64,000 nucleotides of DNA from Malachius bipustulatus (GCA_910589415.1 OU342631.1:11780001-11844000), one strand, 5' to 3'. Shown: positions 1-13,329, counted from the stretch's first letter. Translations and numbers: made by a program. Notes: generated from the letters alone by a model not told the origin.

Positions 1-2359
1 GGAATCACCTCCTGAAATATTTCGCAGTACTTATGTTACACCCTGTATAGCAAACCAATTTCGGGAAAAAATTATTTTTGAAGAGTTGTTTGTACTACTC
101 GAAATTTTCATTTTTAACAATTCATCTTAATCGACCATCTGCGCCCGAAAATAAGTTTTATGCTGGTAACCGTAAATAAATATTATGAAGAAGTAATAGC
201 ATTATGAATCAGTAATAGCATTACGAAGAAGTAATAGCATTATGAAGAAGTAATACCTACCTATTAATAATTTTAACATTTAAGGATTTAATAAATAAAC
301 ATGTACCTATCCGATAGGTATGAGTAATTTCACCGTTATGGTTGCCTTGTTTGTAAATATTGACTGCAAATCTCTTTAAACTTCAAGTAAGTAAGTAATA
401 CTTATATCCAATTAAAATATAAGTAGAAATTAAATCGAAAAAAGGTCATAAAGTTTTCCATAATAAAAGTTAATCAGTTCTATTATGAAATAACCGAATG
501 AAGGTAAACTAATAAGAATAATCAGATACGTATGGTTTATACCTATATACCAATAAAGCGTGATAGTTTTTATGTCTCATTAGCTGCTATATTTTTTTTA
601 GGAGAAATAATTAGGATTTGAATAATTGAAACCACAAGTTAAGGAACGGACCAAGACCTAATAATGTGGTTAATGGTTTAATTTTTCTTAAATGTAAATA
701 AATTTTGTCAGAGTGTCAAGGTGTCGTTTGAACATGAAACGTCCCAGTTATATTTAGAACCGTTTTAGCAATGTCCCCTAACGAATCGCCTGTCTCGTTT
801 AGAAAGGTATATTTTTGAACCACCCTTATTAATGAGGGTCAAGTTCAAGTCTTTCAGTTGCGAACCATAAGTAAGTGTTAAGTGACATGAATGTATACTA
901 ATAGAACTGGATGCTGAAATAAAATAAGCCCGTTTTCAAATTATTTCAAAAAATGATTATTATAGGTATTATTATTAGAAATCTTAGCTCGTGATTTAAT
1001 CCAACATGTCGTATGGGAGTTCAAGGGGTTCTCTGGAGGGTTGAGTCAGAAAACGCCTTAAAAAATATAAATGTCTTCCACTTTTTCTTTACACTAATGA
1101 AAATGGTTCAAGGATAAGAAAAACAATAAAAATTAAGTAATAAAATAATTTGATCATCTTGAAAATTTGAAAAACAAAATCCTTGTATGGGGAATGTTGG
1201 CGGTTGCGGCCAATTACTGGACTTCGGCAGGAGTCTGCGAGAACGACTGCGGGCTGGACGCGTCGTAATCAAAGAAATTAATGACTGAGAAACCAAGTTC
1301 AACTGGATTTTCCCCACATGAAACCTGTCGAAATTTTTGTCAGACTTCAGTTTACTTAACTGTATAGGTACCTACATCTCTACAGGATAGGTTCAGAAGA
1401 AAGTTTTGCTATAGTTTTAAGTTTCTCAGACTCTATGTTTGTGGGTCGCTGGCTGATGAACACGAATTTTAAGTTTGCTGGCAAAAATTTGGCCTAATAA
1501 TAATTTTTGTACTTTGTGCCCAAATTTTTGCACTTTTTTCAGTTTTTGGTTTAAATAAAAGATGAGACATGCTTGGATTTATGTACATATTAAGGTGTCG
1601 ATGGTGTATCGGAGTTTAGGAGGTTGCATAATTTTATGATAAAATTAATTAATATAGGTTAATAGAAAATCAGAAGTGGGATATATTTAAGGAGGCGATA
1701 AATTAGATAAGGGGTGCAGGTAATTCATATCTCAGATATTATTTAACATTATTAGAAGAAAAATTCAACTTACAACACGGAAGATTTTTCGGACACCATT
1801 CGGAAGATTTTTTATTTATTTTACCTACCCCTACCACAAAGGTCATATAATGAAGTTTAACAGAAAATTCTACGCCTTCCATTGTCTGCATATGTACACT
1901 TTTATCATTATTGTTATTATTATTAATACAAAAACGAAGTCACTGATGGTATCAGTTTAGTATTTAGTAGATTTCTATAATGTCACGTTTAATATGGTTC
2001 CATTGAGGTCATTGACGATGAGGAAACGAATTGGCCTCGTAATTTTTACGTCACCAATGAAGCAGTGAACTCAGTGAAGGTAAATAATGTTATCAGTTCG
2101 TGAATACTAAAGTATTATTATAAGATAATTAATTCTGCGATATTATTTCATTGGGTGACAGTTATTTTCTGTGTACCTTTTTTATAGAGAAGATTTACCT
2201 ATAGGAGATAATTATTGACGTTCCTCGTTTTTTGAGACTTTGCGTGGGTGGTGGGTTGACCTTTATTAACAAGGCTAGAAAATTCTAGTCCATGCTCAGT
2301 TATATTCATAATTTCTTACCATTTCATCTAATAAGATTATTAAAAATGATTGTTATACG
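1..2359. other. AT-rich intergenic DNA with a short minisatellite and an element terminus
   Basis: No coding signal was seen. Bases 38-49 (acaccctgtata) look like the right end of a CAGGGTGT-type transposon cut by the window edge. Bases 181-262 are a minisatellite listed separately. The rest contains scattered TACC/TAGG words and no recognisable gene. Confidence 0.5.
181..262. repeat. ~20-bp minisatellite, four to five copies
   Basis: Imperfect repeats of a unit containing gaagaagtaatagcattat are arranged head to tail. Single-base differences separate copies. Confidence 0.75.
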
Positions 2360-3877
2360 CAGTGACCGTCAAAAAGATGGTTTCGATATGGGAAATTTTT
2401 TTATTTTTGGCTTGTTATTTTTCTTATCCTGAAAATAGCTTTTTTCGAAATGGTGAGAATCCTAAAAGTGCAATTTTTCGAGAACTAAGCGAGATTTCGA
2501 TTTGATTTTTGGACAATAATATGTCAATTTCAGCCTACTTGATGGTCTCATGATCCAAAAACAAACCACTTTCCACTGATTTTTTCAATAAGCATTTTCA
2601 ATTTTTTTAAAATATTTTCAAAATTTAACATACTTTTGCTCCAAGCAGCACTGTTAATTTTATTTGAACAAAAACACGCTAAATGCTTTTTTAACCTTAA
2701 ATTATTCAATTTAATAAAACAATTAAAGAAATTAAAAGTGAAATTTGCCACAAAATATCACTTTTCGGCCAATGTTAAGAAATGTAAAGTTATAATTAAC
2801 AATTTCTATCGTCCATTACAATAACAGATTTGGAAAGCTTACATTAAAAAATGTTGCAGCTGGAAATTAAGTCTCAATAGCTCAAATTTTAAAAATATTT
2901 CAAAAAAATTGAAAAAACTTTTTGAAAAAGTTATTCGAAAATTATACAATTTTGAATTCTGAGACTATCAAGTAGGCTGAAATTGACGTATTATACGAAA
3001 ATCAAATAGAAATCTTACTTAGTTTTCTAACAATAGCACTTTTAAGATTTTCACCGTTTCGAAAAAAGCTATTTTATCGATAAATAAAAATCACTCTGTA
3101 TATACAGGGGGTATCTAAATAACACCGAAAAAAATTATGGGCTGATTCTTTGGTAAAAAAATAAACAAAATTTTTTTTTTTTAGATACAGGGTAGGGTGT
3201 CAAAAAAATATTCAAGTTTTTTGAAGATATCTCGGGAACCGTATAAGATACAGAGTTCAGCTTTTGTACCGATCTTATCATTGATATTAGCAACTATTTT
3301 AATGCTAACTAACTTTTTTAAATATGCCAGACAATGGGTCAATTGATATTTTAAAAGCGCACTTTTAATCGCCGCAGTACTCTTGGCCATAACTGTTAAC
3401 GTGAGTCGTTTTCGAGAAAAACAGTCACTTACGATTAAAAGCTCGCTTTGGTTGGATGTTTCAAGAAATCTGTCGGAAAATAAAGGACAAAACATTTCTT
3501 AATCCTAAGATCTCCGCTAATGTCACATGAAAAATACTGAATTGATGTTAAAAAAGTATAGCTAATATCAATGAAAAAACATGCACAAATGCTGAGTCCT
3601 GTATCTCAAACGGTTCCCCGGATATTTAAAAAAAACTGGAAAAATAAAATAATCTTTTTTTGATACCCTGTATCTCAAAAACACGTTAATAGAAATTTGT
3701 TTGTTTATTTTAAATTTTTTCGGTGCTATTTATAAGTTTAATAAGTTTAATAAGTTTATAAGTTTATAAAAAATAACTTTTCAAGCAAGCAGAGATTTTT
3801 TGTTCTCCAAGTTTTTTTGATAAGTCAAAAATAAACATTTTCCCCATATTATGATGCCAACTTTCTGGCGGTCACTG
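2360..3877. mobile_element. Composite terminal-inverted-repeat element with nested foldbacks
   Basis: The outer ends are CAGTGACCGTCA at 2360 and its inverted match GGCGGTCACTG ending at 3877, with similarity continuing about 60 bp inward. Inside, about 2405-2560 is inverted against about 2950-3080 (shared word: aagtaggctgaaattgac). A second inverted pair flanks about 3105-3740 (the ...tatctaaataacaccg arm against cggtgctatttataa). No transposase is visible. A TA duplication is present only on the right, so the exact ends are uncertain. Confidence 0.6.
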
Positions 3878-4090
3878 TATATTTCTGCATATTAATATTT
3901 ACTGCTGTCACTAAAATTATTGCCTTATGGAATTTTTGAAAATTATGACGTAGATTGTTTTACAGTAATCCCCAAAAAGTCAGCATCAAAAAAGGGGAAA
4001 AATGATAATTAATTAACGATTGCATTATTGAAAAACCGGGGTAGTTGAAAATTGCAGTTGAAAAGTGTTCGAAAATGACCGGTAGGTATA

Positions 4091-4733
4091 CAGGGTGTAT
4101 TGTAACGTCCGCACAATATTAGCACCACGCGATTCTACATCAAAAACAGAACAAAAAAGTCCTCAACAGTTTTTTCTTGATGTACCCAGATTTTAAGATA
4201 TGGACAATTTAACGTTCTTAAATTTTGCAACACTGGCGCTGGTATAAAAATTAAGATAACTTATTAGACGTGAAGTCACCTCACTGGTATAGTGTGCCGT
4301 TGCTATGTAATCGAAAAAAGGTGCAACAAGACAAATGTCATGCTGCGACGTGTCAATGTTGCAATTTTTTTAAAGATTTTTTATTTTTTCAATTTTTTAT
4401 TCAACAATTAAAACGCGCAGTTGCAATATTGATTGGAAGTATTGGAACTCAGGAAATCAAATAATTCCTAGTTTTGAAATGTTAATTAAAACCATTTTTA
4501 CCAAAAAAAAATCTAAAATTTTGGATAATTTTGCTATTTTACTTCTTACTTAAGAATTTTTTAATAATATTAAGCGATATTTTTGAGTATTAAAAAACTT
4601 CAAATTTAAACTACAATGGTCGATAACTTCGTTATTTGAGGTCTAAGAGCTAAACGGTATTAAAACTTTATGTTCTGTTTTTGATGTAGAATCATGTGGT
4701 GCTAATATTATGCGGACGTTACAATACACCCTG
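4091..4733. mobile_element. MITE with CAGGGTGT termini and TA target duplication
   Basis: Left end cagggtgtattgtaacgtcc and right end ggacgttacaatacaccctg are inverted repeats extending about 65 bp, through the gattctacatcaaaaacag region. TA flanks both ends. It is 643 bp and non-coding, consistent with a non-autonomous Tc1/mariner-type element. Confidence 0.75.
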
Positions 4734-4861
4734 TAGGTAAAACCACAATTCATAAAATTACTCAAGAGAAGCGAATAAACGGTTACTAGCTCCTCCAAAA
4801 ACAAGCCCTGGGCATTCAAAAATTAAGGTAGGGCGCTAAAAATTGCATTCGAAAAGAAATT

Positions 4862-5600
4862 CATATTTTCCAAAGAACGAAATTTCCACGATGAAAGAGT
4901 TTCCATGAAGATCCGGACATCGGCAACGAGGCGATTGTGCTAAAAATGTGTAAAACTACGATGAGACAAATATTGACTCAAATTTCATATTTTGTGTAAG
5001 AGAAATGGTAAAAGCCCGCTCATTGATATGGATGAAAAAATCCATTGGAGACAATGGATATTTTGAATTGGAGACATATATTATTTGGATGAAACTTGGC
5101 GGAACGCTGGCCATACAAAAAAAAAAGGAAAACAGAGTTTGGCAGGATTTAAATGTTCAGTCAAAAAATAAGACATTAATGGAAGGTTGGTCATGCAACT
5201 GCTGGTCTTCAGCTGCCATAGGGCAAAGGCAAACGGTTAATTATTGCCCTCATTGGTAGTGACATGGATTTTTTGAATGATGAACTTGTTTTTTTTTTTT
5301 TAATCAAACAAGCAATGGAACTATCATCAAGACATGTATGATACCACCTTATTTGAGCTATTTGAGCAATAGTTCAGTAAAATTTTTCCAAGTTTAGAAG
5401 CAAACTTTGTTGTTGTAATGGACAACGCATCACCATAATGGTAGCCGAAGACAAGAAAAACTATCCACCACTGCTTGGAAAAAAACCGACTTCAAGAAAT
5501 AGCTAAGGGATAAAAACTTAGCTTTTACAGATGATATGGATGGTCAAAGTAGAACTGCAATCCATCGTTCTATTATTCATTAAACATTTCCAGAAACACT
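4862..5600 (+). pseudogene. Decayed DDE-superfamily transposase fragment
   Basis: Plus-strand translation in shifting frames gives fragments such as VWQDLNVQSK, an IGSDMDFLNDEL-like stretch and TTAWKK, in the order seen in insect DDE_3/Tc1-like endonucleases. A YxDET-like catalytic motif is degraded to YIIWMKLG. Several frameshifts and stops are present, so it is non-functional. The family assignment is from memory of the motif order. Confidence 0.6.
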
Positions 5601-5825
5601 ATCTACCCCTCTGGTTAATTGACTCTCAAACAATGAATATCGTAAATTCTAGAGATGTTTCTAATTTTAAAAATCGTAGGTATGTTTTTAATAGTTGACG
5701 ATTATTAATTCAGATGCGCCCATCACAAGTAAATTCCAATTTATTATTAAGGCAGAGTATTATATTAATAATGGAAAAATCAGCTATAATGAAGCTTATT
5801 AAGAATGCGTACTAGCTTTTAAAAT

Positions 5826-6025
5826 TACTGTTATTGAGCTGATAATAGTTTTTTCCTACGACCACTATACAAAACACTACTTTGCGCATCGTTTTTTTGT
5901 GCGCAAATTAGCAGATTTCTCACGTATCCAAAACTGTGCGACAAAGTGACATAACGCATAGTCAAAAATCGTTTCCGTACAGTTTTAATGTATATATATA
6001 TATTCGTTTGAAAAAATGTAAACAA
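5826..6025 (-). repeat. Dispersed repeat copy, inverted relative to 11457-11600
   Basis: The reverse complement of about 5890-5985 resembles 11457-11560 over roughly 85-90 bases (shared words: ttatgtcacttt, acgtgagaaatct). The end near 5857-5872 also matches 6741-6757 in inverted orientation, suggesting a larger element spanning the fragment at 6518. Confidence 0.5.
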
Positions 6026-6517
6026 TAGTGATGGGCGGTAACTGAGAACTCAACTGTTACTTATTGTTAATGGAATAACTATTCATTTAAAGCTTCAAGG
6101 TAATAAAATAAACACAAATGGGATAACATAGAACCCGACAAGACTATAAAATATACTCATTATTCTCTTGTGGCAGTAATTATTAAAATTTACGAGTTGA
6201 TCGCTAATAACAGCATTGGTAGCGTTCAAATCAAATTCACGAACGTGAAAACTCGCACACCTCTAACTTCAATCCACGACTGCGCCTGCGTTGTGTGGAA
6301 GTTGCATATCTACCACGTCTCCACGCTCCACATCACTTTATTTTTAGTTTGGATACAGAGTCTAATAATAAATAATAATAATATTGTCGGTAGAATTCAA
6401 TGATTTAACAGTATACATATAATAGTAATATTAAAAAGTCATTGGTAGAATTGAAAATAATACCTACCTATACAATAGGTAGTCTGAAAAAATAAACTTT
6501 AGTTACCTATCATTATA

Positions 6518-6730
6518 ATGGATTGTGATTCCTCTGAATCTGAAGCAGAAAATACACCACCTGCTGAAGTCAGAAAACAAGCAGGTTTGTGTTCTTTGAC
6601 TTTGCTACCTATAGTTTCGAGAGAAAAATACGAATCTGCTTATAAACATTTCATAAATTGGAGAAAAGGTCATAAAAGCAGAGCATTGTCAGAAAAAATA
6701 ATTTATGTGTTAAATTTGTTAAATAGTTAA
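6518..6730 (+). pseudogene. Fragment of a Crypton-like tyrosine-recombinase ORF (N-terminal part)
   Basis: The 70-aa reading frame has an acidic start (DCDSSESEAE) then LLPIVSREKYESAYKHF and INWRKGHKSRALSEK. This matches the SREKYxxAYxxFxxWR...SEN start of recombinase-like proteins that are multi-copy in insect genomes. It ends abruptly after SEK, where the family continues with a helical core, so it is a truncated copy or a first exon. The family is inferred from remembered motif spacing. Confidence 0.5.
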
Positions 6731-6761
6731 TCTATTAAATTGTGGTCGTAGGAAAAGTACC

Positions 6762-6877
6762 GTGTGTAGCACGTGCGGAAAAGAAATTTCACACTTGTGT
6801 GAATTGTGACACTCGACTTCGTCTCGTGTCACAATTCTTTCACACTCGTGAGAAATTTTCTCTTTTCCGCACTTGTT
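6762..6877. repeat. Long imperfect hairpin
   Basis: The arms gtgcggaaaagaaatttcac and gagaaa...cttttccgcac pair, with additional pairing of ttgtgacac with gtgtcacaa near the centre. It may be the terminal structure of the element carrying the fragment at 6518. Confidence 0.6.
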
Positions 6878-6899
6878 TCACAATATACTATTGTTGCTT

Positions 6900-8655
6900 T
6901 GCTTCATAAATATTTTCAGTATAAGTATTGATTACTTATTGACTGGAAAAAAAAACAGTAGTTTAAAAGTGACCGTCAACAATGTTAAGACATCTCTAAT
7001 AAGCGACTTCCACATTTAGAATAAATAAAGAAAATCCGTTTATTTAAACAACCATAACATAATATTTGAAGATTATTAAAAAAAAAAACTAATCCACAGT
7101 AGTGATGGTAGATAGATGAGAGATTTAAGCAGCCACTTAAACAAATATCAATTATGGCTTAACATTATTTCACCTTCACTTGCATCAAAGCATCAAAAAT
7201 TATGCAATCATAAATATTAGATAGGTAGGTAGGTACTTCTCGATCATAAAAAATTATAAATAGAATGATAATTACATTGTTTTATTGTTTGCAGTAATAA
7301 TTATAGGTCTGTAGTGTTTTAATGCAAAAAATGTCAGCGAATTAATTATTTTGCGTGCATGTCAAATTCCTTAAATCGAAATTTGAAAAATTTATCAATT
7401 CAAACCGTTTTTTAGCTACTTTTCCGAAAATTTAAAATGGCGCTGAGAAGAATCACTCGGTAGATAGGATGATTAAAAATTGAGGTAGAAAGTGAAACGA
7501 CTTTTTGGCAAGATTTGGCGACGGAAAGAGGTTTTTTGGAAGGTTTTGAAGATGCAGATAAAAGTTTATTTCATTTTGTGTCATTCTGAAAAATTTTTAT
7601 TTCAGAACTTTAAAAAATTCCGGGTATAGTGAATTATTTTTTCACAGGTTTTCGGCGAAAAATACTGATTAGAAATACAAGAAAACCTAGAAAGCTGGTT
7701 TTTGGATATTGTGTGCAGGGGGCTTAGAAAAATTTAAGTTCAAATTGTCAACCAAGATTTCCTATGTGCATTCTCCGCAATCTTTAAAGAAGTGTTAATT
7801 GTTTTTTTGCAATTACTCGGCTCTCCATCGAGATACTAAAATTGCAATGGGATATTTTTTTGTTGATTTTTTTACGATCTACACTTTAGGCCGTTTACAT
7901 TTTCACCTATCGTTAATCGTTATTAAAATATCGAAAGGGAAAGTAAAAAATTCAGACAGTGAAACTTGTTTTTTGTTGTTTCTTCTTTCCCGTGATCGAT
8001 GTCGAAAAAAATGTGCAAATCAAAAGGCCTGTGGGTGTAGTATAAGTAAAAAATGAATTAAATGACAAACTTTAGTTTCAGCGCCTACTACGATTATTCT
8101 CAAAGTCAATAAATGTGAATAAAGTAGTTTCTGTGCAATAAAAACTAATTTTTTTAATTAAAATGAGAATTTCTCAAATACGTTTTCGTGGCGTAAGCCC
8201 ATAATTAAATTTAATTATGGGAAAACCATGCAAGATATAAAACTTTTATCGGGCCAAAAATTTGGTAATACTCACTCTTTTTGATAAAAAGTACAAAAGC
8301 AATCAATGGCGCACGGATAAAAAAGCTCTGGGGTAAAAAATAAGAAGTGGCACCAAAAACAGGAACAACGTAAATGTTTCCAAAACTACGTCAGTTTATT
8401 GCTCTTCTTGACAATAGTATGTAGTAGGCGATGAAATTTTGAAGTTTCTCAATTAATCCTTTTTTGATTTATTACGGAAAACGTGTTTTTGGTTGACCCC
8501 CTTTTAAGGCTATATCTTGAAAAGGGTGCCTTTTCGGACATAGATAATTTCGGTTAAATCGTCATATTTTTTATACGGGTGGAGCGTTGGTGATCCCTTT
8601 TAGCGACACCCTGTATAATGACTGGACTATAAGTTAACTTAATTAAAATTATTAA
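6900..8655. other. AT-rich intergenic DNA
   Basis: No convincing gene. Short open frames, for example 7799-8056, show no recognisable motif. An acaccctgtata word at about 8609 looks like the right end of another CAGGGTGT-type element whose left end was not found. Confidence 0.4.
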
Positions 8656-8892
8656 GGGCCGGTTGTTCGTACGTCAGTTAAAAATTTTGAGATAACTACT
8701 GATTTTAAATTGCAAATTTTGAAAATACGGCGAATATAATTATTGATCTTGTATTTTTAATCAGTAATTAACTCTTCTTAAAGCGAGCAGAATTCATTTT
8801 CAGAAATATCAGACCAATGGTTTGATAATACAGGGCATTTTAAAATCAGTAGTTATCTCAAAATTCTTAACTGACGTACGAACAACCGGCCC
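8656..8892. mobile_element. PIF/Harbinger-type MITE (237 bp), TAA target duplication
   Basis: Ends GGGCCGGTTGTTCGTACGTC and its inverse are followed inward by an inverted repeat reaching about 55 bp (ctactgattttaaa). TAA lies at 8653-8655 and 8893-8895. It is non-coding and related to 60801-61036. Confidence 0.85.
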
Positions 8893-11800
8893 TAAGTACC
8901 TTAAATAAAAAGTATAAGTTAATAAATTCATGAAATAAACAAATAAATCTTTCACTAAAGAGTATAATATCGATACACTTTCTCTGAAGATGGCTGTGAC
9001 AGGCGAAACAAGTTGTAAACATAAAAATGTCACTTGGACTTAGCATACCTACAAACAATGAAACAGTGAATGAAACTCATCAATGCCACAATTATTCCTT
9101 TAGAATTAAGTACACTTTTTGATCTATAATTAGTAGATTTTTGTTGTCTGCTTACCTTGAGGTACTGAAAAAAATCCACGCACTTTAATACAATAACTTA
9201 CTAAACCAGCAAAGCCATAGATGCTTTATGTAAAATTCCAGACGTCTAAACAGTTCGCTATCCCGTTACAAACTAGCAGTTTGAAACCGACGCCGACGAC
9301 TGTTTAGTTATTTCCGTTTCAAGAAACAATCCAGTAGCGTCAGAGCCTCAAATCGATAGGGATTAGAATGATTTGATAATAATTAGTTCAAAAATACTAA
9401 ATAAAACATGATGTAAGCAAGCGGAACAATAAAATCAAACAGTTTGCTTCTAAATTTAGTAACAATTAGAGTAAAAACTTAAGTTTAGGCAATAGTTACA
9501 GAAAAAAGCAAGTTTAGGTAACTGTTATACATATATAAGCGCGGCCATCTTGAAAATATATTCATTGAATTTCTCGTGGTCGCTTATATCTACAAAATTT
9601 TATTTTTGAGCTTCTACGACCAATAATAGTTCCCGAGATATGGTCAGTGCGGACCCTTAAGTGATCAGTGATCGGAGGGTGATCAAAAGATAAGAGACTT
9701 CAAGCTATTGAGCACGTAGGCCAGTGTAATCTACTCCGGACGTTTCGTCCACTCGACAACTGCTTCCGACATTATCAGCGACGAGCGGCGATGAATTCAA
9801 ACGTGAAGACTATGGTTAGAAGCTACCTATTTGATATAGAACACGTACTACGAGAGTCATGAAAGCTTACCTTTGAACGTATTACCTTTGATGATAAACA
9901 ATAACGTTTTCTGAACGAAACAACCCTAATGGTATGGTAGAGACAGAGAAATCGATGTTTCACTAGTTATTTCCAGCTCATCAGCCTGACATATTACCAC
10001 CACCAGAGGAGTGTACCGAACAGAAAGAAAACACACCTACAAGATTAGATTGATTTGTCGGAAACAAGGTAAATGCCATCTAACGACTGAAAGTGTAAAA
10101 CTTTCAGAAATTCTCTCAGAGAAATCTGCACAATTTTTCACTGCCATCTCTGACAGTTCACTGAAAAAGCAATTACCTTACGATTCTCAATAAACAACTC
10201 ATAGATGGAGCTAGTTTTTTTTTCTTAGAAACCTTTGATGATGTCTCCTGCAGTTGCAGAAGAAATATCCGGATTAAATTGAACTGATGGTAACTTTCGC
10301 CCAGAATTTCTCTTGATTGTTGCTGAAACAAGTCGTCAAAGCCTACGATTCAACGACAAAATGTCTGCTAGTTTAAATTTTGTGATATTTCGAAAACACA
10401 AAATTGATAAATTTTAGCCTGATAATTAGACCATTTTAAGATCAGGTGTATTTCACCACGCCACTGTCGCCACTGTCAGTAATAAGGGGTATATCACGGT
10501 CAGGGATGACAGAACACGTGCCGTAAACAGGAGGTGTGATCTATGGGTAAAGCGATCTAGAACAACAAACATCGCCTGGAAGACAGGATGAATAGACGAG
10601 CTGGCGTCCCGATGAAAGTTGCAAATGGGACGTTAAATATGACGAGACGAGCTCGGTTAACGCAGGAACAGGAAACGGAACTTTCTGAACTGCATGCATG
10701 ATGCTTCCATGGGGATATGAACATGTGTGGGTGTATGAGGCTAGGTCGAATTTCTTGACGTCTGAAATTTGTTAAGACAGGAATTGTACATTTAATATTA
10801 ATGTTAGTACTTACCCACTTAAGTATGTAAGGTGTCACGAGCTTTAGCGAGTGGCATTGTCATCATCGAGTGAATAATGGTCATAATCGTGAATATATTA
10901 CTATGCATTTTCTACTCTTATAAAATAAATTAATCAAAGTATTGTTTCATTTATTTTTGTTATTTTTTTAGTGCTTGGAACTGCTTGAATCGACTGCGCG
11001 TGCGTGAATTCTGTGTCTAGGGTGGCGGTAGATACTTGTGTGTTCATTGTAGAAATGTTAGTTATCATCCCTATTCACAGCTTTGCTGTCTATTTATCAA
11101 ATTTACAGTTTTTGATTGGTCCATGAGCGGGAATTATGAATTGTTAGAGCTGTGATTGGACAAGAAACGGAAAATATGAAATAATAATTCAATACCTATG
11201 AATAATAACCTTCGTAATTCATTCAAAAAATTCATCCAAAAAATTCATCCAAATAATTGGACAAATTTGGTTGTTTGTGAAGAAGATCTTAGAACTATGA
11301 AGCTGGGGGAACAATCAACTGTTTCAAAAGCATTGTTTTACTCATCACTCTTGCTGTCATCGAATGTTGTCTATTTTATATATCTTACATAGTGTTTACT
11401 CTGTGGTTTGGACTATTGCTCGCTCCTGTTTATACGTCAATGTCAGAGTCATAGCTGCAAAACTGTATGGTAATGAATTTTTGAGTATGCCTTATGTCAC
11501 TTTGCAGCACATTTTTATAAACGTGAGAAATCTTATAGGCTGCGTACAAATAATGATGCCCAAAGTGCGTGGGTTCAACATTTTTTTACCATTATCTTAT
11601 TATAAGAGTGAAAAAAGAAATGTGGTTTATGAAAAAAAAAAAAAATAATTTTTACGCGAGAGCGAGAATAAAGTGGAAACGGTTACATTGGTGTCAGAAG
11701 TGGGATATAATTAGCATGGGTTTAATAAGTAAAGAGAGATAATTAAAATAATTGCTGTAAAACTGTTAAAAAAGTTTATTGGTTATATAAATAGGATTAA

Positions 11801-12200
11801 GTTTTCAAGCCCCCGAATACGAGTAGGTATAAATGGTAATTTTTATAGACCTATTACTAACAACAGAAAAAAGTCTACAACTTCAGAGGCTGTAATTCTA
11901 AAAAAATCCCCGGGCATTGTTTTTAAAGCCAATAATCGTAATTTTAAAATAACGGTAAGAAAACAAAGAAAACTTCTTTGATCTTTTGATTGATGGCTAG
12001 ATTAATCGAGATGTCTCTAGTTGACTATACATAAGAGAAAGAGCTTCATATTTTTTAACGTTAATTTCATGTAATATCTATTTATGTATAAAGTAGCTCC
12101 TATTTAAATTTTATGAGCTTATTCACTATTATTTACCTACATGCAAGGCGATCTGAGCTTTTTCTGCGCTTCGAAAATCAAGAGCTTTTCTTCTGGGATA
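8893..12200. other. Intergenic DNA without a recognisable gene
   Basis: Open frames at 10011-10193 and 10557-10838 show no domain motifs and no splice-supported extension. About 11457-11600 is a direct copy of the repeat seen inverted at 5826-6025. The stretch 10440-10760 is less AT-rich than its surroundings but unassigned. Confidence 0.4.
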
Positions 12201-12250
12201 CATGAGCTTTTTCTTGGAAGAAAAAGCTTTCTTCCAAGAAAAAGCTCATG
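12201..12250. repeat. Perfect 20-bp-arm hairpin
   Basis: catgagctttttcttggaag and its exact reverse complement are separated by 10 bases. It could be the fused ends of a deleted inverted-repeat element. Confidence 0.9.
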
Positions 12251-12989
12251 CATGGTTGAAATTGACAAACAAAATATCTGGATGTGAAGAAGGGTAGATC
12301 AAAATATCTACTGCTACGACTGCATTATAGAAACTCATCGTGAATCACCCTGTGCAAAAAACACTAAGCAGTATCATTGAAAAAACAACAAAATAGTCAG
12401 AACGTTTCTACAAGAACAGAAATATGGCCTTGTAAATAATTATCAGATATTTTAATAATGTTAACTTTTAGTAAAGGCTGTTGATGTATGTTTTATTTAT
12501 AACACTATTTTCTTTCTTATCGTGAAATAAAATAGGCTTAAGCTTAGCCTCGATTCTGTATCTACTCTAATAAGAATAATAATAAATATTATTATTACAG
12601 TGATAATAAATAATAACAAACGATTAAGAAAATATTAGTTTATGTATTAAAACAGATAATTGAAAAAATTGAACGAGTAGGGCATCTATTGTAATTTTTT
12701 TACATAGTAACTCCCTTGGTAACTCAAACTTGTAGTCGTCAATAAAATTTTCCAACTTTTTCAAAATCATTTTTACTGAAAGGTCTTTATAATTCTATAC
12801 CTACCCATTTTTTTCAAGCTAGATATAGGGCTGGGTATTCAGGCTGATTTTTGTAGAATTTTTTGGGGATTATTGAAGAGCAAAATATTCACCTAAAGAA
12901 AAAAGTCACTTGAAATTTTTTTTTATTGTTATTGAAGAGAACAGACCAAATGCGCATGGTAAAATCGAGACTTTATTAGAGTCAAAACC
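12251..12989. other. AT-rich intergenic DNA
   Basis: No coding or repeat structure was recognised beyond simple ATT-rich tracts near 12580-12620. Confidence 0.4.
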
Positions 12990-13206
12990 ACGGTGTAAGA
13001 TATAGAGGTGAACGCACGATGCTTGTCTTTTAACGCTAGCGAACGACACTAAACTGCGAACGTCGATGCGGGAGAGAGATAATTCTTTTGGGCGATCCAT
13101 GCGCTCTCCCCTCTTACTTCCACACGTGGAATTCTCATAACAAGTGTAGGTTTTAAGAAGTCGCGCTGCTACACTTTATTTTTTATTGAGTGAGTGATAA
13201 GTAAAT

Positions 13207-13329
13207 ATGGGAAGAAAGTGTGTTGTACCTAATTGTAGAAGTGGATACGATGAAACTACAAAGGGTATTTCTTTTTTCGGCATACCTAAACATAAATTAG
13301 AAGCGTATCAAAGGGCGATTCCCCGCTAA
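13207..13329 (+). pseudogene. THAP zinc-finger remnant
   Basis: MGRKCVVPNCRSGY begins a C2CH THAP-type finger, followed by GISFFGIPKH. A premature TAA ends the frame after 40 aa; the next bases still encode DRQLTAKDAIC-like THAP sequence before losing frame. THAP domains bind the termini of P-type transposons, which fits its place between the 12990 and 14821 ends. Confidence 0.75.
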
